Positions 1 to 10,566 are shown, counted from the stretch's first letter. The stretch is DNA of 64,000 nucleotides from Flavobacterium haoranii (GCF_009363055.1 NZ_CP045292.1:2356001-2420000), one strand, 5' to 3'. Numbers and translations are program-made. The notes: generated from the sequence alone by a model not told the origin.

Positions 1-2
1 TG

Positions 3-1742
3 TTAAATAATATTTTGAAGTTGCACATTACTGCTTTAAACAGAAGTAATTCTTCTTATACTTTTTATTATAGAGATGTTTTATCGGTTTTAAATAATGT
101 TTTCGTTGAGCCTATTTTAAACGCTCATGAAGGAGTTAAATTTATAAAACAAAATAATTTTACTTTCTTTAATTATGAGACTTTTATTTCTATTAAAGAA
201 TTTTCTCATTGTGTTGAGAGTGATTTTTTTAAAGTTCTATTTCAACCGTGGAACGATACTACTATTCTTGATATTTTGAATCGATTAAAATTAGTTTTAG
301 ATTTTGTTAGAGAAGATCTTATTCTTGATGTCGAAAACCAAAGGATTAATATCACGTTTTTGCATTCGGTTTATAAAGAGCTTAATAAAATAATTTCTTA
401 TCAAGAAAGATACAATTACATTAATAATGTTGATGATTTACAAGTTGTTTTTAAACAAATTCAAGATTTAGCCGAAGTTTCTTTCGAAGGTGAACCTTTA
501 ACAGGTTTACAAATTATGGGTGTTTTAGAATCTAGGGTTTTAGATTTTGAAAATGTTATTATTACATCGGTAAATGAAGGAAAATTTCCTTCGGGGAAAG
601 CGCAAATGTCATTTATTCCTTATGATGTAAAAAGAGAAATTGGTTTACCAACAAACAAAGAAAAAGACGCTATTTATAGTTATCACTTTTATCATTTATT
701 ATTTAGAGCCAAAAATGTTTATTTACTCTATAATACAGATTCTGAAGGAATTGATGCAGGCGAGAAAAGTAGATTTTTACAACAATTAGAAATTGAAACG
801 TTACCACAACATAATTTAAAGAAAACAACTTACAACGCTGTATTGCCAGAACGAGCTTATGAAAAATTTGAAATTCTAAAATCAGATTTACTTTTAGAAC
901 GACTAAAAAGTATTGCAACTGAAAAGGGTTTTTCTCCTTCATCTTTGACGAATTTTATTCGCGATCCTAAACAATTTTATTTACAACGTGTTTTGAGTAT
1001 TAACGATGTTGATGATGTAGAAGAAAATATTGCTGTGAACACTTTGGGAACAATTATTCATAATGCTTTAGAAAAATTATATACGCCTTTAGAACAAAGT
1101 GGAAAAGTAATTGATATTAGTGATATTGATTATATGATTTCCAAAATTGATCAATTGGTTGAAGAAGAATTTAAAATTGTTTATAAACAAGGAAATATTA
1201 GAAAAGGGAAGAATTTTATTGCTTTTGAAGTAGCAAAGCGAAATATTTACAATTTATTACAATTAGAAAAAGAAGCGGTGCTCAATGGGGAAGAAATTCA
1301 AATTTTAGCTTTAGAGAAAGATTTGAGTTATATTTTAAAGGATGAGAATTTACCTTTCGAAATAAAAATTGCTGGTAAAGTAGACAGAATTGAAAAAAGG
1401 AATAATAAAATCCGAATAATAGATTACAAAACTGGTAAGGTAGAAGCTAGAAGTCTAAAATTAAAAGATTTTTCCTTTTTAATGGATGAAATTAAAAATG
1501 ATAAAATAATTCAGTTACTATGTTATGCTCTAATGTTATCATCAAATGATGATTTTAAAGACTATGAAGTAGAAGCTGGAATTATTTCATTTAAAAACCT
1601 TGGAGCTGGTTTTTTACCTTTCTTATATAATGATGATTCAAAAATAAGCGAAAGTGCTTTAAACGAGTTTAAAATAACTTTAATTGACCTTTTAAATAAA
1701 ATTCTAAATCCAGATATTCCATTTTTGGAACAAATTAAGTAA
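3..1742 (+). CDS. AddB/RecB-like helicase-nuclease, C-terminal part (5' end outside window)
   Basis: The reading frame is open back to the window edge, so the TTG at 15 is not the true start; about 579 codons of a larger protein are visible. The first half resembles the C-terminal helicase lobe of AddB/RecB-type enzymes (a VIITSVNEGKFPSG segment near residue 180). The second half is a PD-(D/E)XK nuclease domain with the expected order of active-site residues: a His in LGTIIHNALE near residue 350, an Asp in AGKVDRIE near 457 and IIDYKTGK near 470. By family knowledge such proteins resect double-strand DNA ends for RecA-dependent repair. The cysteines of the AddB iron-sulfur cluster are not visible here. 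It ends at a strong terminator facing a convergent gene. The domain call is secure; the exact subfamily (AddB or a RecB-like single protein) is inference. Confidence 0.85.
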   Translation, partial: LNNILKLHITALNRSNSSYTFYYRDVLSVLNNVFVEPILNAHEGVKFIKQNNFTFFNYETFISIKEFSHCVESDFFKVLFQPWNDTTILDILNRLKLVLDFVREDLILDVENQRINITFLHSVYKELNKIISYQERYNYINNVDDLQVVFKQIQDLAEVSFEGEPLTGLQIMGVLESRVLDFENVIITSVNEGKFPSGKAQMSFIPYDVKREIGLPTNKEKDAIYSYHFYHLLFRAKNVYLLYNTDSEGIDAGEKSRFLQQLEIETLPQHNLKKTTYNAVLPERAYEKFEILKSDLLLERLKSIATEKGFSPSSLTNFIRDPKQFYLQRVLSINDVDDVEENIAVNTLGTIIHNALEKLYTPLEQSGKVIDISDIDYMISKIDQLVEEEFKIVYKQGNIRKGKNFIAFEVAKRNIYNLLQLEKEAVLNGEEIQILALEKDLSYILKDENLPFEIKIAGKVDRIEKRNNKIRIIDYKTGKVEARSLKLKDFSFLMDEIKNDKIIQLLCYALMLSSNDDFKDYEVEAGIISFKNLGAGFLPFLYNDDSKISESALNEFKITLIDLLNKILNPDIPFLEQIK

Positions 1743-1746
1743 AAAC

Positions 1747-1782
1747 AAAAGGCTAGTAAATATTTACTAGCCTTTTACTTTT
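1747..1782. terminator. Bidirectional rho-independent terminator
   Basis: A perfect 22-nt palindrome at 1751-1772 (arms GGCTAGTAAAT / ATTTACTAGCC) is flanked by AAAA upstream and TTTT downstream. It lies between two convergent genes and should end transcripts from both strands. Confidence 0.85.
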
Positions 1783-1801
1783 TTATTAAAATAATTGATT
1801 C

Positions 1802-4800
1802 TTAATAAATTACTTTTTCTGTTTTTACAATGCCGTTATTGTCTTTTACTTTTACAATTAAAGCTTGGTTCGCTTTTAAGATTGATTGTACAGCAAAAGT
1901 TTCTTTATTGATTGCGTTGTTTTGATATAAAACTCTACCTAAAACATCATACACTACAATTTCTTGAATTGTTTTACTTGACGAAACTTGAATTCCTTCT
2001 TCGTTTGTATAAATTGAAACATGGTTTTCTCCAACAACTTCATCTTGCGATAATGTTGATCTGTAAACCAATTCGAAGCGATTTTCGAAAACACCAGCAG
2101 TACTTGTAAAGTTATATGCCGATTGTTTTAAATCGTGAACAATGTTTAATTGATTGTCTTTTAAATATACATTTTGAGTGTCAAATAAGCCATCAAAAGT
2201 TTCAATTGCGATGTTGTAATTACCCGATTCTAGAACTTTTAATCCAAGAGGTACAATATCTTCATCGTTAAATGGCAATGCTTTACCTTGAATTACATAA
2301 GCTTCATTATTTAAAACTGAGTAAATCATTGGTTTAGTATTGTCTAAAAATTTACCATCAATTGTATTGTCAACAGCGTTTGTTGCACCTTCCATGTAAC
2401 CTACAAGAATTTGGTTATAAGAAGTATTGTTATCATTTAAGTTTAACCAAACTCTATGTTTTTCAACTGGTGCCATCGTAGTAGCATTAGCTTGAGATGT
2501 TCTAAAGAATTGAGTACTTGCAACTGCATCTACACGCTGTGCATTGTTAAAGACGATTCCATCTGCAGCCGAAGCTTGAATGTAGAATCCTTGTCCTGTT
2601 TGAATAGTTCCATTTGGAACTTTAGCACTAGCAAAGGCAGCAGCACCTCCTAATGTTGTATACGAAGCAAAGTTGTTTTGAAGATATACGCCGCCACTTG
2701 CTGGAGTTGTATTGGTCCAGAAATAAAGTGCACTAATACTAGTGTTATCACTTAAGAAAATATCTGCATTCATAGGTGAAGCATAAGGATTTCCTAATAA
2801 ATTGTATCCTGTACCAACACTTTGATTAACTATTCCATTAAAAGGAACGCCATTAAACTCTCCATTATATGCTGAAGGGGTAGATGAACGCCATGTATTA
2901 TCCACACGAATCATATATCCTTTTCCAGCCACAAAACTATTAGTTGGTGTTACCGATTGATAAGCTGTTGGAGTAGTTGATCCTGTATATAAATATTCGT
3001 AGAAACGAGTAGCTACAGTATTTGGCGAAAAAGCCTGTAATTGTTGTGAAGCAACTGGTGAAGACCAAGCTGTATAATCTAAACGAATCATTGGAGATGA
3101 ACTACGTTTTACTAAAATAGCACCAGTATTTACAGCAGTATCATCAATTTGACGTAAAGCAGCATTATTTTCAATTGTTAATAATGAACCAGCAGCAACA
3201 TTAACTGCACCATTTACCACAAAAGTATGACCAGCATTAACTGTAACTTGAGCATTGTTAGTTACTGAAACAGAACAAGCTTCAATACTCGAACTTGAAG
3301 AATAATTACCCGTAAATGTTGCAGATTTTACTTTTGAAGGAGCTCCATTTGACCATGATGAACCATTCCATGTCGTACTGATTTCGCCACAAGCTACAAT
3401 AGTAATGTTTACTACTTGGTTTCCAATCCATCCATTACCAGAATTCTTAACATCTACTGTCATAGTAGTAATATTACCTACAGATTCTGTATTAGTGTAA
3501 GTTAGATTACCATTATCAATATCTTGTTGAGTAAATGTATCGCCAATAACTAATATAACATTGTTAAGTTTTATTTCTCCAATATTTGGAAGTTCAACTA
3601 AAGTAAATACTTGTTGTGATGCAGACTCAGATGAAGTTGATGCAAAGATTTCAGAAGTTATAACTTGATGATATGTATTAGTTAATGTTACAATTCCATT
3701 GTTTACTAAATTTGGAACATTTGTAATAGGTGCTATGCTACAAAGATTTAAAGTCCAACTATCAATAATTCCATTATCACCATTATAAGGGTCGTTAACA
3801 TATAATAACCAATTACCATTTGAGTTTACATTTTGAAAAGTACTCATAGGTTGATTAGGCTGTCTATTTCCAGTTAATGCAGGAACTGAGGTAGTACAAG
3901 TAATTGGTAAGCCGCCATCTATAAATTTAGCATTAATGTTGTCATTATCACCACAAGCTTCTTCTGCTAAAATAATATAATTGCCAACTGGGTCTTCTAG
4001 ATATAATGTTAAGTCTTGAATGTATGTGTGATTTAGAATTAAATCCATATTTACATTACCAACAGTAAAATTATCTGGAACATTTACAGTTGAAATACTC
4101 CAGCCTGCACCCATTCCAATTCCTGAGTTATCTACTGTATTATTGATTACTACATCATTTCCTTGAGTATAGGAATAACTACAATTTAGAATTCCAGTTT
4201 GAAAAGCTTTTGGCGATGATGGATTTCCCGCAGCACATCTATTTGACGGCGTAACTCTCCAATAATAAACGGTTTGATCACTTAATCCGTTAACTTGAAT
4301 TGAAGTTCCATTTTCTACTGAAGTATGAATTATATTACTAAAATTAGCATCCGTAGCTATTTCTAAAGTATAACTTTCTGCATTAGTATTACCTGTCCAT
4401 GAAAGCGTTGGGGACGTTGAAATCCCTGTCGAACCGTTTGAGGGCAGATTTGTTATTTGAGGATAAGTTGTAAAATCTGAATGATAAATGGTTAAATATA
4501 TCTTTCTATTTTCAGATTCTGATCCATTGTTTCCAATTATTTCTATTTCATAGGTTCCGGCTGCTACATTAGTTAAGTTACTTAATGTTACCGAAAAAGT
4601 TCCATCGGAGTTTATAGAATTTTGACTAAAACTTAAATTAGCACCTGTTGGTACATTATTGGCAGATAAATTTACAGATGCTCCACCAATTTTTTTAAAG
4701 CTAAAATTATAAACTGGATCTGGATCGTTTGAACAAACAGTTTGAGTATTCGCAGTTGTATTAAAAGTGAAATTTGAAGTTACCCCAGTAACAACTAATG

Positions 4801-6444
4801 AAAAAGCTTGAGGACCACCAACTAAAGTACCTTTGTGAGTAACAGTAATTGTGTAAACAGTTCCTGCAGTAGGAGTATCAACGTTAATACGCTCAACATT
4901 GTCTACGTTGTTATCACTATTTCTTGTTGCATTTGCTGTAGCGCTACTTTGTAAACGCCAAGGATAGTAAGTGTTTGAGGCTTGAGTAATTCTAATATCT
5001 AAATCGTTTGTTAAATCGGGTGTTGATTCGTTTAAAGTACCATTGTTAATTTTACTTGCATCAGGAGTGTCGGTCCAAGTTATTGATCCCAAAAGAGGTA
5101 CACCACCACCTTGAGCAACAACTTGCATGGTAAATGTTTGTCCTTGATTTAAAGTTTCTTCGGAAATCCACGAAGTTAAACCATTATTTGTTATAGCTTC
5201 CGCACATGATTTTGCATCTAAAAATCCCCAACCATAATAAGCATCTGGTCCAGGTTTCCCTCTGTCGGTCGCAGTGTGACAAGCCAAACCTTTTAAAGTA
5301 GCAGCTTTCATAAAAGAGCCATTAACATTATAATAATGCTGTTGAATTAATGTTAAAGTACCTGTAACATTTGGGGCAGCCATTGAAGTACCAAGCATTG
5401 TTGTGTATTGTGATGTCGTTCCACCAGTTCCTGAACCATTTCCACATGAATATATTCCTGAGCCAGTTCCAGCACCATCGCCTGTTATATCTGGTTTAAT
5501 TCTTCTATCTTCTGTAGGGCCTTGACTTGAAGACGAGTGAATAGTTCCGCCAGCTGTTATTGTACCAGTTGTTGTATTCACAGTAGCATCTTGAGCATTT
5601 GCTACGGTTAAAATATTTTTTGCAGTCTTATTACCGTTCAATTTATCATATCCGGTTGTTGTGGGACTAGGGTTTGTTGTAGTCCCATCATTTCCCGCAG
5701 ACATTACTGGTAAATAATATGGGAAATTGTATGCAATAACATCCCAATTGTAGGAATCTTGAGTATAAGCGCCCATGTACCAAGCTCCAGGAACATTGGC
5801 AATTGGAACGCCATAGGAATGATTTGATAATAGCATACCATTCATAGCTTCTGAAATTGCTTCACTTTCATCATCATTCCAATCAAATGAACGAGCTGTA
5901 GCTTCGGGTGCCATTCCTTTTGCATCAGATCTACCACCAAAAGTTCCAGATGCAATTATGTTTCCCATTACGTGAATAGAATGAAAACTATTTGCATTTC
6001 TAGTAGTGCCATCAACCATTGTAATTCTTCCAGCATATTCCTGATGATTGTGAATAGGTCCACCGTCCCACATTCTTGGAACCATTCCTGAGCCTGTTAA
6101 ATTTAACCCTAAACCACCACCAGATCTTAAAAAATCAACACGAGTGGATGTTGCGGCTTGTGCATTGTCAATTGAAAAATAAATAGGTTCGCCACTTGGC
6201 AGTAAATACATCAGTTCGTCAAAACTACCATCTTTGTTTTCTCGATATACTGGAATGTTATTTTTTTTGCAAAAGTTATTGCTTTTTCTTTGTCGGCTTT
6301 TTGTCTAGCTTTAACTTGTTTATAAAGTTCTTCTCCTTTTTTTAGATCATAATTAGCAATAATTTGTTTTACTTGCTCAGGAGTTTGAGATTTAACAAAC
6401 TAGCTAATTAAGAAAAAAAACAATAAAATGTAATTTTTTATCAT
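1802..6444 (-). pseudogene. T9SS-sorted S8 (subtilisin-like) serine peptidase with disrupted 5' end
   Basis: The intact frame runs 6211 to 1802 (1469 aa). It holds a subtilase domain with Asp49 (MWDGG), His80 (SIHVMG), Asn173 (SAGNDG) and Ser276 (GTSMAAP). After it come a fibronectin-III-like segment (about 580-655), a proprotein-convertase P domain (about 700-825), a TTWNGSSW module from about 945, and a T9SS type A sorting tail (about 1400-1469, VVYDVLGRVLYQ). This is an extracellular protease, but the frame lacks a signal peptide. The missing 5' end lies upstream: an ATG at 6444 starts a hydrophobic leader (MIKNYILLFFFLIS) that hits TAG at 6400-6402, continues in frame, and then shifts at the T8 run 6261-6268 (A8 in the gene). 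One extra A would join it to the long frame. Two independent lesions suggest a real pseudogene, although the frameshift alone could be a sequencing error. Confidence 0.8.
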
Positions 6445-6529
6445 TTTTAAGCGGTTAGGTTTTAATTTTTTGGGATTAATATTGCTAATTTATAAAAATT
6501 TTGATATAAAATTATTTTTTTGAATCAGT

Positions 6530-6559
6530 TTGTTTATAAGAAAGGAATAATTATATTTG
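6530..6559 (+). promoter_or_regulatory. Promoter of tRNA-Leu (Bacteroidota type)
   Basis: TTG at 6530-6532, 19 bases, then TATATTTG at 6552-6559 match the Bacteroidota consensus TTG-N17-23-TAnnTTTG. The predicted start is about 15 bases before the mature tRNA. Confidence 0.7.
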
Positions 6560-6579
6560 CACCCATAATTAAAACCACT

Positions 6580-6661
6580 GCGGGTGTGGTGAAATTGGTA
6601 GACACGCCAGACTTAGGATCTGGTGCCGCAAGGTGTGAAGGTTCGAGTCCTTTCACCCGCA
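6580..6661 (+). tRNA. tRNA-Leu (anticodon UAG)
   Basis: The acceptor stem GCGGGTG / CACCCGC (6580-6586, 6654-6660) is followed by discriminator A6661. The anticodon stem is CCAGA / TCTGG with loop CTTAGGA, giving anticodon TAG at 6614-6616. A long variable arm (class II) and a GTTCGAGTC T-loop are present. CCA is not encoded. It reads CUA and probably other CUN codons. Confidence 0.95.
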
Positions 6662-6663
6662 CA

Positions 6664-6697
6664 AAAAAAGCCTTTCATTTGAAAGGCTTTTTTATTT
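6664..6697. terminator. Bidirectional terminator between tRNA-Leu and gldD
   Basis: The hairpin GCCTTTC-ATTT-GAAAGGC at 6670-6687 has an A-run before it and a T-run after it. It serves the tRNA on the plus strand and gldD on the minus strand. Confidence 0.8.
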
Positions 6698-6706
6698 TAT
6701 AAAGTT

Positions 6707-7261
6707 TTATTTCCACTCAATGGTTTCCATAATTTTCCTGATATCATCTTTTAGATAACTTGCAGCGGGAAGAATTGAATCAAAATTTGGTTTTGCATAA
6801 AAATACATACTTCCTACAAGGAAATTTTTTGTACTATCCGTTACGTAAAACTGTGCATTTGTAGCGGCATTTCCACCAACTTCAGAAAACATTCCATACA
6901 CTTTTTTTTCTTTATTGATAAAAGGTTGGGTTGAAATATCATCGGCTTTTATTACGTGATCATAAGTTAGTTTTTGTGCATCACGAAGCAAATCGTTTAT
7001 ATTGTTGTTTACTTGTTTGTAGGTAACATAAATAGTAGCTTTCATTTTAGGATAATGAATCTCATATGCACAAGGTTGTCCTGATTTAATTTTGGCAGTA
7101 TTGTTTACTGAAAACGTAAACGGACAACTGCCTTCTAGTTTTCCATAAGTTGAATTAGGATAATCTAATCTTAATTGAGCTTTTGGCTTTGGAATAGTAT
7201 CGTCGCCACATGAAGCAAAAAAAAGAGATATGAATAAGTTAAGGAAAAGTATTTTTTTCAT
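6707..7261 (-). CDS. gldD: Gliding motility lipoprotein GldD
   Basis: This 184-aa protein has a lipoprotein signal peptide (lipobox FFASC, Cys18). The body matches the GldD family, including the RLDYPNSTYGKLEGSCPFTF segment near the N-terminus and a conserved IHYPKMKATIYVTY stretch. In Flavobacterium johnsoniae GldD is needed for gliding and for T9SS function and lies in the periplasm or envelope; its biochemical role is not settled. The gene follows gldE directly, the conserved arrangement ssb-gldE-gldD, and ends at the bidirectional terminator beside tRNA-Leu. It is intact, unlike its upstream partner gldE. Confidence 0.93.
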   Translation of the reverse strand: MKKILFLNLFISLFFASCGDDTIPKPKAQLRLDYPNSTYGKLEGSCPFTFSVNNTAKIKSGQPCAYEIHYPKMKATIYVTYKQVNNNINDLLRDAQKLTYDHVIKADDISTQPFINKEKKVYGMFSEVGGNAATNAQFYVTDSTKNFLVGSMYFYAKPNFDSILPAASYLKDDIRKIMETIEWK

Positions 7262-7294
7262 CAGATTATTTCAGTTTGTTCGTTAGAAAGATTT

Positions 7295-8589
7295 TTATTC
7301 TAACGTTACTTTTATTTGTTTTAGTCTTCTTTTGTCTAAACTTTCAATTGTGAAAGTGTAATTTTTGAAATGAATTTTTTGATTTTTCTTTGGGAAATTC
7401 CCTGAAATTTCAAGAATAAATCCTGCAAGTGTTTCTGCTTCTCCTTTAGAATTTTCAAATTCTTCTTCATTAATATCTACTATTCTAAAGAAATCTTTTA
7501 AGCTGATTTTTCCTTCAAAAACGAAGTTTTTTTCATCTATTTGAGAAAAAATAATGTCTTCATCATCAAATTCATCACTAATGTCTCCTACAATCTCTTC
7601 TAAAATATCTTCAAGTGTAATTAAACCTGAAGTTCCTCCATATTCATCAACTACAATTGCTAAGTGATTTTTCATTCCTTGGAACTCTTTTAATAGATTA
7701 TCAAGTTTTTTATTTTCGGGAATGAAAAAAGGTTCGCGAATTAATTGTTGCCATTGAAAATCTTTATTCTCGTCGATATGTGGAATTAAATCTTTGATGA
7801 AAAGAACTCCTTCAATTTGATCGATTGTTTCTTTATAAACGGGTATTCTTGAATATCCTTTATCGATTATTTTAGGTAAAATTTCTCCAAAAGTTTCGCT
7901 TAAATCGAGTGCAAAAACATCAATTCTTGGACTCATAACTTGTCTTACTTCTGTGTTTCCAAAAGTTACAATTCCTTCTAGAATTTTCTGTTCTTCTTGA
8001 GTGGTTTCTTCTTGATTGGTTAATTCTAATGCTTGCGATAATTGGTCTACAGAAAAATTAACTTTTTGAACGCTAAATTTTTTTCAATGTAAAGCGTTAC
8101 ATTTCGCATTGGAATTGTTAATGGTGAAAGTAGTTTTTCTAGTATTGAAATAGGTGTTGCAACTAATTTTGAAAAGGCAATATTATTTCTATTAGCATAA
8201 ATCTTTGGTAAAACTTCTCCAAAAAGTAGAATTAAGAAAGTTACTACGACAACTTCAAGTATAAATCGAATTATTTCGGAAGCGACAGCGCCAAAAATTC
8301 TTTCGCTAAATGAAGAGAAAATAATAACAATTGCAATGTTTATGAAATTATTAGCCACCAGAATAGTAGCTAGTAATTTTTTTGGTCTTTCTAGTAAATT
8401 AGTAATTAAATTTCCTTTACTATAATCGGTTTCTTTTAAATCGTCAATGTCTTTTTGAGAAAGTGAGAAAAGGGCTACTTCAGAACCTGAAATAAAAGCC
8501 GAACATAACAATAAAACTAATACCGTAATAACGCTTATTAGTATTTCAAAATCAAAAGAAGTAACCAAACTGGAAGGGTCGGAGTCCAA
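7295..8589 (-). pseudogene. gldE: Gliding motility-associated CNNM/CorC protein GldE, frameshifted
   Basis: Two frames together make one GldE. The piece 8589-8047 (180 aa) has the DUF21/CNNM membrane domain with about four hydrophobic segments. The piece ending at 7295 has a CBS pair (MSPRIDVFAL... IVVDEYGGTSGLITLEDILE) and the C-terminal CorC/HlyC domain. The frames join if the A-run (T7 on the plus strand, 8078-8084) is lengthened by one base; the product then reads IEKKFSVQKVNFSVDQ with no gap. As written, translation stops at 8047 after a divergent tail. GldE supports GldD function and gliding in F. johnsoniae. It is paralogous to the intact CNNM protein at 36473-37741. A homopolymer sequencing error is the simplest explanation. 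A true null would be expected to affect motility. Confidence 0.85.
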
Positions 8590-8611
8590 ATTAAATTGAA
8601 TTAGTTAAACA

Positions 8612-9064
8612 TTAAAAAGGCAAATCATCATTTGAGTTACCTAAATTTTCTTGCTCAAAAGTACTGCTTTTAGGAACATTAATTTCAGGAGCTCTAAAAT
8701 TTTGCTTATCACTAGCTTCAGTTTCTTTTTTTGTTGTTAAAAATGTAAATTCAGTTACCTGAATTTCAGTTGTATATTTTGTTGTACCATCGTCTGTTTG
8801 CCATTGGCGCGATTTAATTCGTCCTTCAATGTAAATTTTATCACCTTTTGTAAGGTATTTTTCACAAATTTCGGCAGCTTTATTGCGCACCACAATGTTG
8901 TGCCATTCAGTAGAATTAATTTTCTCTCCGGTAGATTTGTTAATATAAACTTCATTTGTAGCGAGTGGAAATCTTCCTATGCAGTTTCCACCATCAAAAT
9001 AATGCATTTTAACTTCGTCTCCTAAGTGACCTACTAAAATGACTTTGTTTACAGTTCCGTTCAT
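8612..9064 (-). CDS. ssb: Single-stranded DNA-binding protein
   Basis: This 150-aa protein has an N-terminal OB fold (about residues 1-105, VNKVILVGHLGDEV and TEWHNIVV), a disordered linker and the acidic tail ending DDLPF that recruits partner proteins. It coats single-stranded DNA in replication, recombination and repair. It has its own promoter overlapping the 3' end of mutY and sits 22 bases before gldE, so it probably heads an ssb-gldE-gldD transcript. The linkage of ssb to gliding genes is a conserved flavobacterial arrangement with no known functional reason. Confidence 0.95.
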   Translation of the reverse strand: MNGTVNKVILVGHLGDEVKMHYFDGGNCIGRFPLATNEVYINKSTGEKINSTEWHNIVVRNKAAEICEKYLTKGDKIYIEGRIKSRQWQTDDGTTKYTTEIQVTEFTFLTTKKETEASDKQNFRAPEINVPKSSTFEQENLGNSNDDLPF

Positions 9065-9086
9065 GGCGTGTAGTTGATTTGTAAAC

Positions 9087-9114
9087 CAAATATACTATTT
9101 TTTAATCAATTCAA
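9087..9114 (-). promoter_or_regulatory. Promoter of ssb-gldE-gldD
   Basis: On the minus strand TTG (9114-9112), 17 bases, then TATATTTG (9094-9087) match the Bacteroidota consensus. The element overlaps the last codons of mutY, so ssb-gldE-gldD can be expressed independently of mutY. Confidence 0.65.
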
Positions 9115-10137
9115 ATAATTAGCCTCAATAAAATTGTGAATTACAATAGGGAAAGGCTTTGTGAGAAGTTCACTAAAAGTAATGCTGTTTTCTATATTTG
9201 TTTCCAAAGTAATCTCAAAAAAATGAATATGTAATTTTTGATGCGATAATTTATGAATTATTTCTTTTTCGTTAAAAAGTTTAATGTTTTCTACTTTGTA
9301 TTTTATTTTAATATTTTGAATTGTTTTTTCAAGTGAATCTTTTGTTGATGATTCAATTAAAGGAAATTGATGTAAGTTTTTCCAAATGTCATTTTCAGAT
9401 CTTTTTTCTAAGGTAAAATTTCCACTAATATCTTTTACTACAACAAAGTTTAAATACCTGTTAGTTACTTTAATTTTTTTAAGTTTTACAGGTAATTGAT
9501 CTACTTTTTTATGTTGTAATGCAAAACAACTGTTGTTGAAAATGCAAGTTTCGCAATCTGGATTTTTTGGAATACATTGTAAAGCGCCAAATTCCATAAT
9601 GGCTTGATTAAACTCGCTTGCTTTTCCTTTTGGAAGTAAATTGTCGGCAAGTTCTTGAAATATTTTTTTGGTTTTAGGTTGCGAAATATCATGATCAAGG
9701 CCAAAATATCGTGCCAAAACACGATACACATTTCCATCAACAACTGCTATATTTTCTTGATATGAAAAAGAAGCTATTGCGGCAGCTGTATAGTCGCCCA
9801 CACCTTTTAGTTTTTTTAGTTCTAAATAATTATCGGGAAATTTTCCGTTTTTATTTTGTGAAATATTCTTTGCAGTTTGATGTAGATTTCTTGCTCTAGA
9901 ATAATAACCTAAGCCTTGCCAGAGTTTTAAAACCTCTTCTTCGTCAGCATTTGCAAGAGTTTGAACAGTAGGGAATGTTTCTGTAAATTTTAAATAATAG
10001 GGCAGTCCTTGTGCAACTCTTGTTTGTTGTAAAATGATTTCTGAAAGCCAAATGTAATATGGGTTTTTAGTGTTTCGCCAAGGTAAATCTCGTTTATTTT
10101 GTAAATACCAACTAATTAATGCTTTAGAAAATTCCAT
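9106..10137 (-). CDS. mutY: A/G-specific adenine DNA glycosylase MutY
   Basis: At 343 aa this is the usual size for MutY. The HhH-GPD domain carries the catalytic Glu33 (SEIILQQT), the helix-hairpin-helix KGVGDYTAAAI at about 111-121, and Asp134 (VVDGNVYRV). The [4Fe-4S] ligands are Cys188, Cys195, Cys198 and Cys204 in the typical C-X6-C-X2-C-X5-C spacing. The C-terminal 130 residues are the NUDIX-like domain that recognises 8-oxoG. It removes adenine mispaired with 8-oxoguanine. It lies upstream of ssb with a 41-base gap. Confidence 0.95.
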   Translation of the reverse strand: MEFSKALISWYLQNKRDLPWRNTKNPYYIWLSEIILQQTRVAQGLPYYLKFTETFPTVQTLANADEEEVLKLWQGLGYYSRARNLHQTAKNISQNKNGKFPDNYLELKKLKGVGDYTAAAIASFSYQENIAVVDGNVYRVLARYFGLDHDISQPKTKKIFQELADNLLPKGKASEFNQAIMEFGALQCIPKNPDCETCIFNNSCFALQHKKVDQLPVKLKKIKVTNRYLNFVVVKDISGNFTLEKRSENDIWKNLHQFPLIESSTKDSLEKTIQNIKIKYKVENIKLFNEKEIIHKLSHQKLHIHFFEITLETNIENSITFSELLTKPFPIVIHNFIEANYLN

Positions 10138-10156
10138 TTAAAATTGCTTAAAAAAG

Positions 10157-10164
10157 CAAAATTA
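10157..10164 (-). promoter_or_regulatory. Probable -7 element of mutY
   Basis: TAATTTTG on the minus strand fits TAnnTTTG 19 bases before the mutY ATG. The nearest upstream TTG is 25 bases away, longer than the normal spacing, so only the -7 box is convincing. Confidence 0.4.
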
Positions 10165-10198
10165 AAAACTTTAACAGTTAAATTTTAATCAATTAAGG

Positions 10199-10230
10199 TT
10201 GAGTTATTGTTTTTTTTATTCGTATATTTG
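10199..10230 (+). promoter_or_regulatory. Promoter of hup
   Basis: TTG (10199-10201), 21 bases, then TATATTTG (10223-10230), about 42 bases before the hup ATG. This is a full match to the Bacteroidota consensus. Confidence 0.7.
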
Positions 10231-10272
10231 CACTCTCAAAAAAATGAACACATAAAATTAATACGAAAGAAA

Positions 10273-10566
10273 ATGACGAAAGCTGATATCGTAGCGAAAA
10301 TTTCTGAGAAATTAGGTCTTGAAAAATCTGATGTTCAAGCAACTGTGGAGTCTTTTATGGAAGAAGTAAAAAACTCATTAGAAACAGGAGATAATGTTTA
10401 CTTAAGAGGTTTTGGTAGTTTTATTATTAAAACTAGAGCTGAAAAAACTGGAAGAAACATCTCTAAAAATACAACGATTAAAATTCCTGCACACAACATT
10501 CCAGCTTTTAAACCAGCAAAAGTATTTGTTGAAGGTGTGAAAACAAAAACTGAAGTTACAGTATAA
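10273..10566 (+). CDS. hup: HU family DNA-binding protein
   Basis: The ATG at 10273 gives a 97-aa HU protein (MTKADIVAKISEKLGLEKSD...). The frame extends upstream to 10207, but that part lies across the promoter and is unlikely to be translated. HU features are the N-terminal helical dimerisation half, the GFGSF turn near residue 47 and a beta-arm with RAEKTGRNISKN...PAHNIPAFKPAK. It bends and compacts DNA without strong sequence preference. It is followed after 30 bases by the small basic peptide gene, probably on the same transcript. Confidence 0.93.
   Translation: MTKADIVAKISEKLGLEKSDVQATVESFMEEVKNSLETGDNVYLRGFGSFIIKTRAEKTGRNISKNTTIKIPAHNIPAFKPAKVFVEGVKTKTEVTV

Noticed and set aside
6261..6268. 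Phase-variable poly-A tract controlling the subtilase
   Set aside because: Similar single-base shifts occur in rpmA and other housekeeping genes, and a TAG upstream would still block translation, so contingency control is not supported.
7295..8589. Two separate genes for the CBS and membrane halves of GldE
   Set aside because: The frames join seamlessly with one extra base, and the second piece has no credible start at its N-terminus.
10207..10272. Upstream-extended N-terminus of HU
   Set aside because: These codons lie across the TATATTTG promoter box; the normal HU start is the ATG at 10273.
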